Shown: positions 46,611 to 56,628, counted from the stretch's first letter. The stretch: 64,000 nt of DNA from Methylomonas koyamae (GCF_006483455.1 NZ_PPPU01000028.1:1-64000), one strand, 5' to 3'. Translations and numbers: made by a program. Notes: a model not told the origin generated them from the sequence alone.

Positions 46611-47255
46611 ATGAATACTACGCCGTTTAACACACTAATTCAGACTTTCATCGGCAATATACCCGACGCGATGCGGCTGTCCAGCCGCTTATGCGACAAA
46701 GCCAAAGCCTTGGATTTTCTGGCACCGCTGCTGATCCGCTTGTATTTGGCCCCGGTGTTCTGGATGGCCGGCACCAAGAAATTCGCTAGTTTTTCCGATA
46801 CGGCCGAATGGTTCGGCAATGGCGATTGGGGCTTAGGTTTGCCCGCGCCTTACGTGCTGGTGTTTTTGGTGGCGCTGTTCGAACTGGTCGGAGCGTTATG
46901 TATGTTATTGGGTTTTGCGACCCGGCCGATTTGCCTACCGTTGATGGTGATCATGGCAGTTGCCGCCGTCACCGCGCATTTGCAAAACGGTTGGCTGGCG
47001 ATCGCCACCGGCAGCGGAATTTTTGCCACCGACCGGACGGTCGGCGCGATCGAACGCCTGGAGCGGGCCAAGGAAATTTTGCAGGCGCAAGGCGACTACG
47101 AATGGATCACCGAACACGGTGCGTTGGTCGTTTTGAATAACGGTATCGAATTTGCCGCAACTTATTTGGTGATGCTGCTGGCTCTATTTTTCTTGGGCGG
47201 TGGCCGTTTTGTCAGCGCCGATTACTGGTTGCGCCGCCGGTACGGAATTGACTGA
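46611..47255 (+). CDS. DoxX family membrane protein
   Basis: 214 residues with four membrane segments: about 42-60 (LLIRLYLAPVFWMAGTKKF), 80-100, 105-125 and 175-195. The first and second fit the DoxX pattern (R-x-x-L-G-x-x-F/M-x-x-G-x-x-K). The third and fourth are separated by a soluble insert of about 45 residues that is longer than usual. GGGGGAGG precedes the ATG. Function unknown; DoxX proteins are linked to thiol or redox stress. Confidence 0.85.
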   Translation: MNTTPFNTLIQTFIGNIPDAMRLSSRLCDKAKALDFLAPLLIRLYLAPVFWMAGTKKFASFSDTAEWFGNGDWGLGLPAPYVLVFLVALFELVGALCMLLGFATRPICLPLMVIMAVAAVTAHLQNGWLAIATGSGIFATDRTVGAIERLERAKEILQAQGDYEWITEHGALVVLNNGIEFAATYLVMLLALFFLGGGRFVSADYWLRRRYGID

Positions 47256-47312
47256 TAGTATCGCCTCGCCGGCAAACTCTTGCTTGGGTGCAAGGTATCC
47301 ATCGATAACGCT

Positions 47313-47618
47313 TCAGTTGCGATAATTCTGTACCAGCACCCAAGGTTTGACTACCACGGCCCAGACCGAGCTGTCGGCGGCGACCCAATCAGAAGCTTGG
47401 GCGTCGGAAACGTGGCCGACTTGTCCGGCATTCAGCCAAGCCTCGACCTGGCTTTTGTTATCCAACGCAAATTGGCTGGCGACCTCGATCAAATCCAATT
47501 CGTCGGCAACGGCTATTGCCAGGCCGGCTGCAAAAAAACGCTGCAATTCCGACCAGGGAATAGTCGACGTTTCCAGATTCATCTTGGCTTTTTCCAGATC
47601 GGCTAAGGTCTCGCTCAT
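47313..47618 (-). CDS. DUF2288 family protein
   Basis: 101 residues beginning with MSETLADLEKAKMNLETSTI, then WSELQRFFAAG and a C-terminal VVVKPWVLVQN. The pattern, with a conserved Trp-Ser-Glu-Leu and a terminal PWVL-type stretch, fits DUF2288, a small soluble family of unknown function. It is divergent from the TPR-like gene across an 86-bp gap. Confidence 0.8.
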   Translation of the reverse strand: MSETLADLEKAKMNLETSTIPWSELQRFFAAGLAIAVADELDLIEVASQFALDNKSQVEAWLNAGQVGHVSDAQASDWVAADSSVWAVVVKPWVLVQNYRN

Positions 47619-47704
47619 TTACATTTTCCGGTTGTGGCGGGATGTTGTAGTATGCTGCGCTATTTTATCGCAACCCGGTTTTAAAACAGAAATGAGGAAT
47701 TTTC

Positions 47705-48412
47705 ATGTCGTTGTTGAGTTCATTTAAGAAGCGTTCGACCTTGGATGCCGCCATCAAACAAGTCGCTCAAGCCCGCAAAAGCGAAGGCAGCAAGGCAGAG
47801 CAACTGTATAAAGGCGCCTACCAAGGCTTCGCCAGCGTTATCGCCGACCATTTGATTGTATCCGAAGCACTTTATCACTGGGGATTTGGGCTGTTACACG
47901 AAGCCAGAAGTCTGGACGCACAACAAGCGATTGAAATCTACGAAGACGCGATTTCCAAATTTTCGTTTTGCTTGCTGACCGCACCGCATTACCTGGGAGC
48001 GGCCATCGACGGCGGCGTCGCCTTCATGGAACTGGCTCGCATCAGTCCGGATTCGGCAAAGCCGGAGTTGTACAAATTCGCCGAGGACTTTTTCGAAAAG
48101 GCCGGAGCAATTCAAAAAGGCAGTGCGGCTTACAATTTGGCTTGCATTCACGCGTTACGCGGCGACCACGATGCTTGCCTTAAAGCGTTGCAAACCGCTC
48201 GCGAATTCGGCAGTTTGCCGGACGAGCAGAACATTTTGCAGGACGCCGACATGGTCGCGGTAATCGATAGTCAGTGGTTCAAGGATTTTCTAGAGGAGCT
48301 GCGCAAACAACCGGAGCCGGCAACGGCGGACGAGACCAAAGATCAGCCGGTAGACGTTGAGCCGCGTTTTAAATTGGAAAAGAAAGAAGATTTCGATTAC
48401 TACTCGAAATAG
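47705..48412 (+). CDS. TPR-like protein of unknown function
   Basis: 235 residues, almost wholly alpha-helical. Helix pairs around DHLIVSEALYHWGFGLLHEA, IEIYEDAISKFSFCLL and KGSAAYNLACIHALRGDHDACLKAL look like tetratricopeptide repeats, the last followed by a TPR end-of-group type segment. No signal peptide. It may be a scaffold; no partner is visible. AGGAAT precedes the ATG. Confidence 0.7.
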   Translation: MSLLSSFKKRSTLDAAIKQVAQARKSEGSKAEQLYKGAYQGFASVIADHLIVSEALYHWGFGLLHEARSLDAQQAIEIYEDAISKFSFCLLTAPHYLGAAIDGGVAFMELARISPDSAKPELYKFAEDFFEKAGAIQKGSAAYNLACIHALRGDHDACLKALQTAREFGSLPDEQNILQDADMVAVIDSQWFKDFLEELRKQPEPATADETKDQPVDVEPRFKLEKKEDFDYYSK

Positions 48413-48450
48413 TCTTTGCTAGTCGGCGGCAGTCGCCTGCCGGTGCGGTC

Positions 48451-48482
48451 AAACCCCGCGAGCGCACCGCCGGGCGGGGTTT
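48451..48482. terminator. Bidirectional terminator between the TPR-like gene and grxD
   Basis: AAACCCCGC (48451-48459) pairs with GCGGGGTTT (48474-48482). The convergent genes on both sides end nearby, so it probably serves both. Confidence 0.75.
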
Positions 48483-48495
48483 GTTGAGTAAGGAT

Positions 48496-48810
48496 TTATT
48501 GCTTGGCGCCAGCTAACATGGTCGCCAGTTCACCTTTGTTGTACAAATCGGTGACGATGTCGCAACCGCCTACCAATTGGCCGTCGATATACAGTTGCGG
48601 GTAAGTCGGCCAATTCGAATATTCCTTCAGCGCTTCCCTTAATTCCTGGTCTTCGAAAATATTGAAGTGGTTGTATTCGGCGTTACAGGCATCCAATATT
48701 TGCACCACCCGGCTGGAAAACCCGCATTGTGGAAATTCAGGCGTGCCTTTCATGTACAACAATACGCGGTTTTCGGATAACTGATTTTGAATTTTTTCAA
48801 TAATACTCAT
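48496..48810 (-). CDS. grxD: Monothiol glutaredoxin (Grx4 type)
   Basis: 104 residues, with the CGFS active site in KGTPEFPQCGFSSRVVQIL and the GSH-binding WPTYPQLYIDGQLVGGCDIV. These proteins bind glutathione-ligated [2Fe-2S] clusters and pass them on in iron-sulfur metabolism. Confidence 0.95.
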   Translation of the reverse strand: MSIIEKIQNQLSENRVLLYMKGTPEFPQCGFSSRVVQILDACNAEYNHFNIFEDQELREALKEYSNWPTYPQLYIDGQLVGGCDIVTDLYNKGELATMLAGAKQ

Positions 48811-49020
48811 GGTTGATCTCGGTTGCTAAACGTTATTCGGATTCTATCGATCGCCATTGCGGATTAGAAGTTCAACTTCAAAACCATGGCTGGAGACTAC
48901 AAACATACCGGTAAAACCGAGCATGCGGTAATGACTCTGCCTAACTGAAGCAATATCGGTGCCAGCAATGCTTAAGTCGAACAGGTTCAGATTCAGCCCG
49001 CATCGGCGGCAGGCGAGGGT

Positions 49021-49067
49021 AGCGAAAAGCGTTCGCTAAAGCCGCTCCTATCAGATTTCGGAGCGGC
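49021..49067 (-). terminator. Probable terminator of rpe
   Basis: GCCGCTCC (49041-49048) pairs with GGAGCGGC (49060-49067), and beyond it, on the minus strand, a second small hairpin AGCGAA/TTCGCT (49021-49037) and T-rich sequence. The U tract is imperfect. The remaining gap up to 48811 shows no gene. Confidence 0.4.
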
Positions 49068-49080
49068 CTGCCGATCAAGC

Positions 49081-49752
49081 TTATTTGGCTTTGGCCAATT
49101 CCGCGCGCATTTCGTCGATCACGGCTTTGTAGTCCGGTTTGCCGAAGATCGCGGAACCGGCAACGAAAGTATCGGCGCCGGCTTCTTTGATCTCGCGGAT
49201 GTTGTCCACTTTTACGCCGCCGTCGATCTCCAGGCGAATATCGAAGCCGCTGTCGTCAATGATCTTTCTGACCTGGCGCAGCTTGTCCAGCGCCGACGGA
49301 ATGAAGGATTGGCCGCCGAAGCCGGGGTTGACCGACATCAACAGGATCATGTCGCATTTATCCAGTACGTGGTCCAGAAAAGACAACGGTGTGGCCGGGT
49401 TGAACACCAGGCCGGATTTGCAGCCGTGGTCGCGGATCATTTGCAGGCTGCGGTCAATGTGGCGCGAGGCTTCCGGATGGAAGGTAATGTAACTGGCGCC
49501 GGCTTTGGCGAAATCCGGAATGATGCGGTCGACCGGTTCGACCATCAAATGGACGTCGATCGGCGCGGTGACGCCGTGCTTGCGCAGCGCTTCGCAGACC
49601 AATGGACCGATAGTCAAATTAGGCACAAAATGGTTGTCCATCACATCGAAATGCACGATATCCGCACCGGCATTTAAAACATTAACGACTTCTTCGCCCA
49701 AGCGCGCGAAGTCTGCGGAAAGAATGGAAGGTGCAATCAGATTGTCAGCCAT
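49081..49752 (-). CDS. rpe: Ribulose-phosphate 3-epimerase
   Basis: 223 residues from the ATG at 49752 (AAGG eight bases upstream). The TIM-barrel marks are [51 protein letters not shown] and EIDGGV. It interconverts ribulose-5-phosphate and xylulose-5-phosphate in the pentose phosphate pathway and, in RuMP methanotrophs, in formaldehyde acceptor regeneration. Confidence 0.96.
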   Translation of the reverse strand: MADNLIAPSILSADFARLGEEVVNVLNAGADIVHFDVMDNHFVPNLTIGPLVCEALRKHGVTAPIDVHLMVEPVDRIIPDFAKAGASYITFHPEASRHIDRSLQMIRDHGCKSGLVFNPATPLSFLDHVLDKCDMILLMSVNPGFGGQSFIPSALDKLRQVRKIIDDSGFDIRLEIDGGVKVDNIREIKEAGADTFVAGSAIFGKPDYKAVIDEMRAELAKAK

Positions 49753-49837
49753 CTTTTGATCCTTATAGGTCGGGTTAAAAAGCGGCATTATAACTTTTTT
49801 CCGCAGTTTGGCTAAAACCGGGATGGGCAGCGGCCGA

Positions 49838-52219
49838 CTAAGATGCCGTTTCCAGCCGTTCCTGGCGGTATGTGGCTAAAAAAGCCGCAAATTCCGCCGC
49901 ACTCAGTGGGGCGCTGGTCAAAAATCCTTGGTATAAATCGCATTGCCGGCTTTTTAAAAACGCCAGCTGCTCGGTAGTCTCGACGCCCTCGGCGATGACT
50001 CGCATGCGCAGGTTTTTGGCCATGGCGATGATTGTCGCGGTGATTTCCATGTCGTCGCTATGGTGCGGAATATCTTCGATAAAACTCCGGTCGATCTTCA
50101 ACACGTCCAGCGGCAGTGATTTCAGATAGGCCAGGGACGAATAACCGGTGCCGAAATCGTCGATCGCCAGGTGTACGCCTAAGTCGTGTAAATTGTGCAG
50201 AATTTGGATCGCCTCCTTTTCGCGCTTCATCAACGCGCTTTCCGTCAATTCCAGTTCCAGCAGATGAGCCGGGAAGCCGGTTTCCTGTAAGGTTTTGGTG
50301 ACCACGCTGCGGATATCGCTGTGCAGGAATTGTTGTGGCGACAGATTGACCGCCAGCCGCAACGGTGGCAAGCCGGCGTCCAACCATTCCCGCCCTTGGC
50401 GGCAAGTTTCCCGTAACACCCAATTGCCGATCGCTGTAATCAATCCGGATTCTTCGGCGATCGGAATGAAGTGGGCCGGCGAAATTAATTCTCCAGCTGA
50501 GGTCAGCCAACGCACCAGCGCTTCGGCGGCGAGAATCTCGCCGGATTCGACATCAATCTGCGGTTGGAAAAATACCCTCAATTCGCCGCGCTCTAGCGCT
50601 TGGCGCAGGCGAATCTCGATATCGATACGTTCGCGGGCAGCGCGGGTCAAGTCCTCGGAAAAATACTTGAACCGGTTGCGGCCTTCGTTCTTAGCTTGGT
50701 AGAGCGCGGTGTCGGCGTGCTGGATCAACTCGTCCGGGCAGGTACCGTGCTTCGGAAACAGCGAAATGCCGACGCTGACGCCGATGCGTACTTCGTTGCC
50801 ACTCGGTAGGCACCAAGTCTGGCTCAAGGTCTTGATGATTTGGGTGGCGACTTGGGCCGCGGCTTCCGGATGGCCGATGTCTTCCAGTAAGATTACAAAT
50901 TCGTCGCCACCCAGGCGGCATACGGTATCGGAACTGCGCAGGCGTGCAGTCAATTGCTGCGCGACCATTTGCAGCAAATTGTCGCCGGCCAAATGGCCGA
51001 AGCTGTCGTTGACATCCTTGAAACGGTCAAGGTCCAGCATTAGCACCGCCATTTGGGCCGATTGGCGCCGAGTTTTTTCGATCGTATGCTGTAGACGAGA
51101 CAGAAACAGCATTCGGTTCGGCAGCTTGGTCAGCGGGTCGTGATGGGCCAGAAATTCCAGTTCCTTTTCCGAAGCCTTCAGTTTGGTGATGTCGGCAAAC
51201 ACGCCGACATAGTGGCTGACCGCGCCGTCTCCACTCCGCACGGTACTGATACTCAATAGCTCCGGATAAATGTCGCCGTGTTTCCGGCGATTCCAGATTT
51301 CGCCCTGCCAGTGGTCGGTCGCGGCGATGCTACTCCACATCTCCCGGTAAAACTCGCTATCGTGCCGGCCGGAACTGAGCAGGCGCGGACTGTTGCCGAT
51401 CACTTCTTCCGCGCTGTATCCGGTAATGGTGGTGAACGCCTTATTCACCATCATGATGCGGCGGTCGGCGTCGGTGACCATGACGCCCTCGCGGGTACTT
51501 TCGAAAACCGCTGCGGCCTGACCGAGCGTTTCTTCGTTGGCTTTGATTTCGGAAATATCGGTAATCGTGCCGACGTAGCCCAGCAAATTGCCGGTCTCGT
51601 CCAATTCCGGCTCCGCCCGGCCTATCACCCAGCGGATTTGGCCGTCGAGGTGTTGAAACCGGTATTGCAGGGTAAAGGGCTTGGCCGCGGCTATGCAGGC
51701 GGCCCACTCGGCTTTGACGCGCTCCAGATCGTCGATGAAAATAGCGGCAGCCCAGCCGTCGCCGTGCGCCTGATGGTGGCTGAGGCCGGAAATTTCGCAC
51801 CAGCGCTGGTTTACATAGTCGCAGCTTCCATCGCGATCGGTACGAAAAATACCGACCGGGGCGATCTTCGACAAGGTGTGGAACAACAGTTCGCTTTCCT
51901 GTAACGCGATTTCGGCTTGCTTGCGGGCGGTAATGTCGCGCAGAGCAATCACAAAAGCCGGGGCCGCATCCCACTCCAATGGGGTGGAACGCATTTCGGC
52001 CCAGGCGATGCCGCTGGGTCGGATCAGATTGATATCGTGGTGAACGGCTTGGTCGATGGTCACCGGGATTGCCAGTGTCTGGCCGGTCAGCGGACCGCGT
52101 TCCAGCAGTTGTTCGGCGGCTTGATTGGCGTAAAGAACGATGCCTTGCGGGTCGACCACCATCACGCCGTCGGTGATGGTGTTTAACATCAGCTTCAGTT
52201 GTTTGAGAGTCTGCGGCAT
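49838..52219 (-). CDS. PAS-PAS-PAS-GGDEF-EAL signalling protein
   Basis: 793 residues: three PAS domains (about 10-115, 118-230 and 232-355), a GGDEF domain with intact RLGGDEF near residue 440 and an RxxD inhibitory site five residues before it (RSSD), and an EAL domain with AEALVRWL near 560 and [17 protein letters not shown]. Both catalytic motifs look intact, so it may make or degrade c-di-GMP under PAS control. No membrane segment. A PilZ receptor is encoded at 44428. Confidence 0.94.
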   Translation of the reverse strand: MPQTLKQLKLMLNTITDGVMVVDPQGIVLYANQAAEQLLERGPLTGQTLAIPVTIDQAVHHDINLIRPSGIAWAEMRSTPLEWDAAPAFVIALRDITARKQAEIALQESELLFHTLSKIAPVGIFRTDRDGSCDYVNQRWCEISGLSHHQAHGDGWAAAIFIDDLERVKAEWAACIAAAKPFTLQYRFQHLDGQIRWVIGRAEPELDETGNLLGYVGTITDISEIKANEETLGQAAAVFESTREGVMVTDADRRIMMVNKAFTTITGYSAEEVIGNSPRLLSSGRHDSEFYREMWSSIAATDHWQGEIWNRRKHGDIYPELLSISTVRSGDGAVSHYVGVFADITKLKASEKELEFLAHHDPLTKLPNRMLFLSRLQHTIEKTRRQSAQMAVLMLDLDRFKDVNDSFGHLAGDNLLQMVAQQLTARLRSSDTVCRLGGDEFVILLEDIGHPEAAAQVATQIIKTLSQTWCLPSGNEVRIGVSVGISLFPKHGTCPDELIQHADTALYQAKNEGRNRFKYFSEDLTRAARERIDIEIRLRQALERGELRVFFQPQIDVESGEILAAEALVRWLTSAGELISPAHFIPIAEESGLITAIGNWVLRETCRQGREWLDAGLPPLRLAVNLSPQQFLHSDIRSVVTKTLQETGFPAHLLELELTESALMKREKEAIQILHNLHDLGVHLAIDDFGTGYSSLAYLKSLPLDVLKIDRSFIEDIPHHSDDMEITATIIAMAKNLRMRVIAEGVETTEQLAFLKSRQCDLYQGFLTSAPLSAAEFAAFLATYRQERLETAS

Positions 52220-52234
52220 CGGTTAGAGTCTGGA

Positions 52235-52537
52235 TTAGCTTTTGGCTCTGACGGTCAGGACGCCGGTACCCTGCGTTTGGGGCGTGATTGCTGCGACTAT
52301 TGGATACATCCTCGACAAGTTGCCGAGCAGTTTCTGATACAAGCCATTATCCAGAATAAAAGAGCTTGCGAAGGTTTTTATATCCGACGTTTTATCCGGC
52401 ATGTCCTGTGTCGGGCGGGTTTGTTCTGGCAGGTGCCGGGAGTCAGGATGCGGCGATGCTTCAAAGCGCGTCAAGCACGAATTGAACGCGCTGGGTTCAG
52501 CCGGACTCTCGTTAACCAACAAGATGGTGTTTACCAT
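52235..52537 (-). CDS. Possible 100-residue protein upstream of the GGDEF-EAL gene
   Basis: The frame begins MVNTILLVNESPAEPSAFNSCL, which recalls the start of a receiver domain (ILLVDDSPAE...), but the rest has no receiver features and ends with a short basic tail. No ribosome binding site precedes the ATG. It may be a degenerate receiver remnant or non-coding. It ends 15 nt before the GGDEF-EAL gene. If it is not real, 52220-52754 is an empty stretch. Confidence 0.3.
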   Translation of the reverse strand: MVNTILLVNESPAEPSAFNSCLTRFEASPHPDSRHLPEQTRPTQDMPDKTSDIKTFASSFILDNGLYQKLLGNLSRMYPIVAAITPQTQGTGVLTVRAKS

Positions 52538-52754
52538 GAGATAGTTCTTTGAACGTCGAGAATGAGGATCGTGGAAATTTTACCCGGATGTCGTAATCCG
52601 GACCGCGCTAGTCTCCAAAGTCGTAGTTCTGCAAAAACGCCAAAAATACCTCCTCAATTGCGCCAATTGCTCAAGGGGCGATGCCTGTGAAAGTTTCCTG
52701 GGCAAGCACTTGTTCTATAATCGCAAGCTTTTGTCTTTCCGCCAAGGAGAACTT

Positions 52755-53321
52755 ATGGCCGCCACCGCTTCCGCGATGTTGCCGCTCGGTACCGTCGCTC
52801 CCGATTTCCGCTTGCCCGACACCGTGAGCGGTCGCGAATTCGCGTTGCAGGATTTACGCGGTGAGCGGGCGACGCTGATCATGTTCATCTGCAACCATTG
52901 CCCCTACGTTTTGCACGTCAAGCAACAGCTGATCGCGATCGCCCGCGATTATGCCGACGCCGGCGTCGCAACCATCGCCATCAGCGCTAACGATGTCGCC
53001 AATTTTCCGGAGGATGCGCCGGACAAAATGAAAGCGATGATGGCCGAGTGGGGCAATCCGTTTGCCGCCTACCTGTACGACGAAACCCAGGCGGTGGCCA
53101 AGGCTTATCAGGCTGCCTGCACGCCGGACATCTATCTGTTCGATGCCGATTTGGCCTGCGTTTATCGGGGCCGGCTGGATGCGGCGACGCCAAAGAATGC
53201 CGAGCCGGTGACCGGCGCCGATTTGCGCAACGCCTTGGACGATCTGCTTGCCGGCCGGCCGTTCAGTGCCGAACAGATTCCGAGCATAGGTTGCAATATC
53301 AAATGGAAGCCGGCGCAATAG
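52755..53321 (+). CDS. Thioredoxin-fold redoxin (AhpC/TSA-like)
   Basis: 188 residues from the ATG at 52755, with AAGGAGA upstream; an earlier ATG at 52710 would add 15 unrelated residues. APDFRLPDT starts a thioredoxin-like domain and ICNHCPYVLHV carries a CxxC (CNHC). AYQAACTPDIYLFDAD holds the cis-Pro region, and the C-terminal SIGCNIKWKP carries another Cys. This pattern is common in small thiol-redox proteins of the AhpC/TSA type; the substrate is unknown. Confidence 0.85.
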   Translation: MAATASAMLPLGTVAPDFRLPDTVSGREFALQDLRGERATLIMFICNHCPYVLHVKQQLIAIARDYADAGVATIAISANDVANFPEDAPDKMKAMMAEWGNPFAAYLYDETQAVAKAYQAACTPDIYLFDADLACVYRGRLDAATPKNAEPVTGADLRNALDDLLAGRPFSAEQIPSIGCNIKWKPAQ

Positions 53322-53432
53322 GCCCGGTGAGTTACCCATAGGCCAGGAGCGCGCCGGCTTTTGCTGCCGATATTTTTGCCAGCTTGAGGACATGCACTAT
53401 GCTTGATCCGATCATTTCACCGGGAGGCACCC

Positions 53433-54470
53433 ATGGCAGAACAACAGGCTCAGCCGCTGCATTTCAGCGGTAGCGGCGGCGAGTATTTTCGACTTTGGAT
53501 AGTCAACGTTTGTTTGAGTCTCGTGACATTCGGGGTTTATTCGGCCTGGGCCAAAGTGCGGCGCAACCAGTACTTCTACCGGCATACTCGTCTGGCCGGA
53601 GCCGGTTTTGATTATCACGGTGACCCCAAAGCTATCTTGAAGGGCCGCCTGATTGCCTTTGCCCTGTTCGCCGCGTACACGCTGACTAGCGGTTTCTCGC
53701 CCGCGGCCGCGACGATGATTCTGATTCTGATCATGGCCTTGGCGCCTTGGTTACTGGTGCGGTCGCTGCGTTTCAGATTGCACAATACCAGCTACCGCGG
53801 CTTGCGCTTTGGGTTTCGCGGCCAGACCGGGCCGGCTTATCTGGCGTTTTTGCTGTGGCCGCTACTGGCCGGTTTCAGCTTGGGTTTGTTATGGCCGTTC
53901 GCCCAGCAACGCATGGCTGCCTACACCCGCAACCACAGCGCGTACGGCAGTGCCGAGTTCCGTTTTTCGGCGACGGCCGCCGCGTATTACGGAATTTATC
54001 TGATGACGCTGATGTTGGGTGTGGTTCTGTTCGCCGGTTTGACGGTATTGACCAGTGTGCTGGGAAGCAACGGTTGGTTCGCCGTGGAAGAAGGCCAGTT
54101 GACGGCAATGAGCTTGTTGCTGGCGGCGTTCGGTACCTATCTGGGGCTGCTGTTATTTGCGTATCCCTACGTCACCGCGCGTTTGCAGAATCTGGTTTGG
54201 GCGACGACGACGCTGGGCGAACACCGTTTCGTAGCCAATGTCAGCGCTTACCAGTTGCTCGGTCTGATGTTGAGTAACGTCGTGTTGGTGATACTGACGC
54301 TGGGATTGTATAAGCCGTTTGCCGATATCAGGCTGGCGCGTTACCGGATCGAACATCTGCAAGTACTGGTGGCCGGCAGTATGGACGATTTCGTGGCCGG
54401 ACTGCAGGCCAACGCTTCGGCTGCTGGCGACGAAATGGCCGAAATGTTCGATTTCGATATCGGCTTGTAA
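53433..54470 (+). CDS. DUF898 (YjgN) family membrane protein
   Basis: 345 residues from the ATG at 53433 with GGGAGG upstream. Two repeats of a membrane unit are visible, each with a sequence like FSGSGGEYFRLWIVNVCLSL...FGVYSAWAKVRRNQYFYRHT and the later YQLLGLMLSNVVLVILTLGLYKPFADIRLARY. Six or more membrane segments. This is the DUF898 pattern; function unknown. The next gene starts directly after the stop. Confidence 0.88.
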   Translation: MAEQQAQPLHFSGSGGEYFRLWIVNVCLSLVTFGVYSAWAKVRRNQYFYRHTRLAGAGFDYHGDPKAILKGRLIAFALFAAYTLTSGFSPAAATMILILIMALAPWLLVRSLRFRLHNTSYRGLRFGFRGQTGPAYLAFLLWPLLAGFSLGLLWPFAQQRMAAYTRNHSAYGSAEFRFSATAAAYYGIYLMTLMLGVVLFAGLTVLTSVLGSNGWFAVEEGQLTAMSLLLAAFGTYLGLLLFAYPYVTARLQNLVWATTTLGEHRFVANVSAYQLLGLMLSNVVLVILTLGLYKPFADIRLARYRIEHLQVLVAGSMDDFVAGLQANASAAGDEMAEMFDFDIGL

Positions 54471-55472
54471 ATGCGGGTAGCAGCGGTTTATTACGACGGC
54501 CGTAGCGCTAAGGCTCATCCGGTCACGTTATGCCTGGAGGGCGATAAACTGTTGTTGCAGGGTAAGGAAGTGGTTCGCCGCGAGGTGTTGACGGGCCTGG
54601 AGATTCAGCCGCCGCTCGCGAGCACGCCACGGGTGGTACTGTTTGCTGACGGTGCTCGTTGCGAGGTGGCGGATAGCCGCGGCTTTGCCGAGTTGTTTCC
54701 CGGCACCGACAGCCGGGTGGCTGCGTTGGAAAATAGTTGGCGCTGGTCGGGATTGGCATTGCTGCTGGTTCTGGTGGTGGCCGGCGCCGGGTACGTGTGG
54801 GGCTTGCCTTATGCCGCGCAACGGCTGGCGGAACGTATTCCGGTCGAGCTGGCCCAGAGCCTGGACCGGCAGGTTCTGGCCGATCTGGACCGGCATCTGT
54901 TGCAACCCAGCCGGTTAAGCCCTGAGCGCCAGGGGCAAATCAATGCCAAGCTCGGGAATTTGGTTTTAGCCGATGAGGCGGGGCGGCCGGCCGGATTGGA
55001 GTTCCGGGCCAGTGCGGAACTAGGTGCCAATGCCTTTACGTTGCCGGGCGGCAATGTGGTCGTGTTGGACGCTCTGATCGAATTGGCGGATGATGACGAA
55101 CAGATCGTCGCGGTTTTGCTTCACGAGATGGGACACGTGGCCGGAAGGCATGCCTTGCGGCAGTTGTTGCAGGCGTCCGCGGTCGGTTTGGCGCTGGCGT
55201 GGTACGTCGGCGATTTCAGTCAAGTGCTGGCCGCGGCGCCGGCCTTATTGCTGGAAGCCCGCTATTCGCGCGAATTCGAACGCGATGCCGATCAATTTGC
55301 CGCCGATGCGCTAAAGGCCAACGCCATTCCGCCCGGCCGTCTGGCGGATATGCTGCAGAAATTGGAAGCGGCCCGGCAAGGCAACTACAACCGGAAGTTT
55401 GCCGACGGTTTGGATTATCTATCCAGTCACCCGAGTAGCGAAGAGCGCATCAACCGTCTGCGCAGTCAATGA
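54471..55472 (+). CDS. M48 family membrane metallopeptidase
   Basis: 333 residues. A cytosolic N-terminal domain of about 90 residues precedes a membrane segment (about 92-111) and a peptidase domain with the zinc motif HEMGH (218-222) and the third-ligand Glu in EFERDADQFA. It resembles M48 peptidases such as HtpX/BepA and probably cleaves membrane or periplasmic proteins. Its ATG abuts the stop of the DUF898 gene; the pair is a known combination. Confidence 0.9.
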   Translation: MRVAAVYYDGRSAKAHPVTLCLEGDKLLLQGKEVVRREVLTGLEIQPPLASTPRVVLFADGARCEVADSRGFAELFPGTDSRVAALENSWRWSGLALLLVLVVAGAGYVWGLPYAAQRLAERIPVELAQSLDRQVLADLDRHLLQPSRLSPERQGQINAKLGNLVLADEAGRPAGLEFRASAELGANAFTLPGGNVVVLDALIELADDDEQIVAVLLHEMGHVAGRHALRQLLQASAVGLALAWYVGDFSQVLAAAPALLLEARYSREFERDADQFAADALKANAIPPGRLADMLQKLEAARQGNYNRKFADGLDYLSSHPSSEERINRLRSQ

Positions 55473-55507
55473 GTCGCTGCCGATTTTTCAATATCAAGAG
55501 TGAGCAA

Positions 55508-55936
55508 ATGATTAAATCCTGCTACGGCTTTGTGCTGGCGGCGTGGTTCGCGGCCGGTTGTGCCCAGCCGGTGCAACCGCAGGCCGCACCGGATACGGCT
55601 CGATTACACCATTTGGCGATCGTCTGGCTCAAACAGCCGGGCAATGACCAATTGCGTCGGCAATATATAGAGGCCAGCCGGCCGCTGGCCGGCTTGCCTG
55701 GAGTAGTGGCCTACGAAGCCGGCACCCCGGCCGCAGTTCAGCGCAGCCGGCCCAACGCGGCGCTGGACGAAAGTTATGATGTGGCGATTTACGGCGTGTT
55801 CGACAGTCGGCAAGCGTACGAACAGTTTCTGAAAAACCCGGAATATTTGCGCGTCGCCCAGCAAGTGTTGCGGCCGTTGGTGGATAAGTACAAGCTTTAC
55901 GAGTTCGCGGAGCCGGACTGGCCGAAACTGCCTTAA
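55508..55936 (+). CDS. Dabb-domain lipoprotein
   Basis: 142 residues from the ATG at 55508, opening a lipoprotein signal with the box FAAGCAQ. An earlier in-frame ATG (55469) overlaps the M48 stop but would bury the signal. The mature part matches the stress-responsive alpha/beta barrel (Dabb) pattern: HHLAIVWLKQPGN, YDVAIYGVFDSRQAYEQFLKNPEY and VLRPLVDKY. Function unknown. It is probably co-transcribed with the M48 and DUF898 genes. Confidence 0.8.
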   Translation: MIKSCYGFVLAAWFAAGCAQPVQPQAAPDTARLHHLAIVWLKQPGNDQLRRQYIEASRPLAGLPGVVAYEAGTPAAVQRSRPNAALDESYDVAIYGVFDSRQAYEQFLKNPEYLRVAQQVLRPLVDKYKLYEFAEPDWPKLP

Positions 55937-55952
55937 CCGTTATCGGTTAAGG
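55931..55952 (+). terminator. Hairpin after the Dabb gene
   Basis: CCTTAACCG (55931-55939) pairs perfectly with CGGTTAAGG (55944-55952) around a 4-nt loop, overlapping the stop codon. No T tract follows, so it may be a stability or pausing element. Confidence 0.4.
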
Positions 55953-55998
55953 TGATCGGAACGGTCTCCGCGATTAATCAGAGCGGGTGGTTGCGGTG

Positions 55999-56628
55999 TT
56001 ATTGTTTTAAAGCCGAAGCCACTGCGGCGCGGCGAGTGATTTCGGCCCAATCGCCGGCGTCGACCAGATCGGCCGGCGCCATCCAAGAGCCGCCCACGCA
56101 GGCCACGTTATTCAGCGCCAAATACTCCGGCGCGTTTTTCGGATTGACGCCGCCGGTCGGGCAGAATGTGACTTGCGGTAGCGGGCCGCCGAGCGATTTC
56201 AGCATAGGAATGCCGCCGGCGGCTTCGGCCGGGAAGAATTTCATCGCGGTGATGCCTTTGTCCAGCAAACGCATCACTTCGCTTGGCGTAATGACGCCCG
56301 GCAGCAACGGCACGCTGGTTTCCAATGCCGCATCCAATAGGCTCTCGGTGACGCCGGGGCTGACGATGAACTGGGCGCCGGCGTCGAGAGCATGGTGCAG
56401 AGTCTGAACGTTGATGATGGTACCGGCGCCGACGATCGCGCCGGGCACCTCGGCTTTGATCTGGCGGATCGCGTCCAGGGCCACTGGCGTGCGCAAGGTT
56501 ATTTCCAGCACTTTCAAGCCACCGTCGACCAGGGCTTTCGCCAGCGGGACGGCGTTTTCCAGATTATTGATCACCATGACCGGCATTACCGGCGAGGTGG
56601 TCATGACTTGTTTGATGGTTACGGTCAT
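55999..56628 (-). CDS. eda: KDPG aldolase
   Basis: 209 residues. The Schiff-base Lys lies in MKFFPAEAAGG, with VGAGTIINVQT and FCPTGGVNPKNAPEYL around it. It splits 2-keto-3-deoxy-6-phosphogluconate into pyruvate and glyceraldehyde-3-phosphate, the last step of the Entner-Doudoroff pathway. It is the last gene of the zwf-pgl-edd-eda cluster, 109 bp after edd; the gap holds a GCCCGGCA/TGCCGGGC inverted repeat. Confidence 0.96.
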   Translation of the reverse strand: MTVTIKQVMTTSPVMPVMVINNLENAVPLAKALVDGGLKVLEITLRTPVALDAIRQIKAEVPGAIVGAGTIINVQTLHHALDAGAQFIVSPGVTESLLDAALETSVPLLPGVITPSEVMRLLDKGITAMKFFPAEAAGGIPMLKSLGGPLPQVTFCPTGGVNPKNAPEYLALNNVACVGGSWMAPADLVDAGDWAEITRRAAVASALKQ

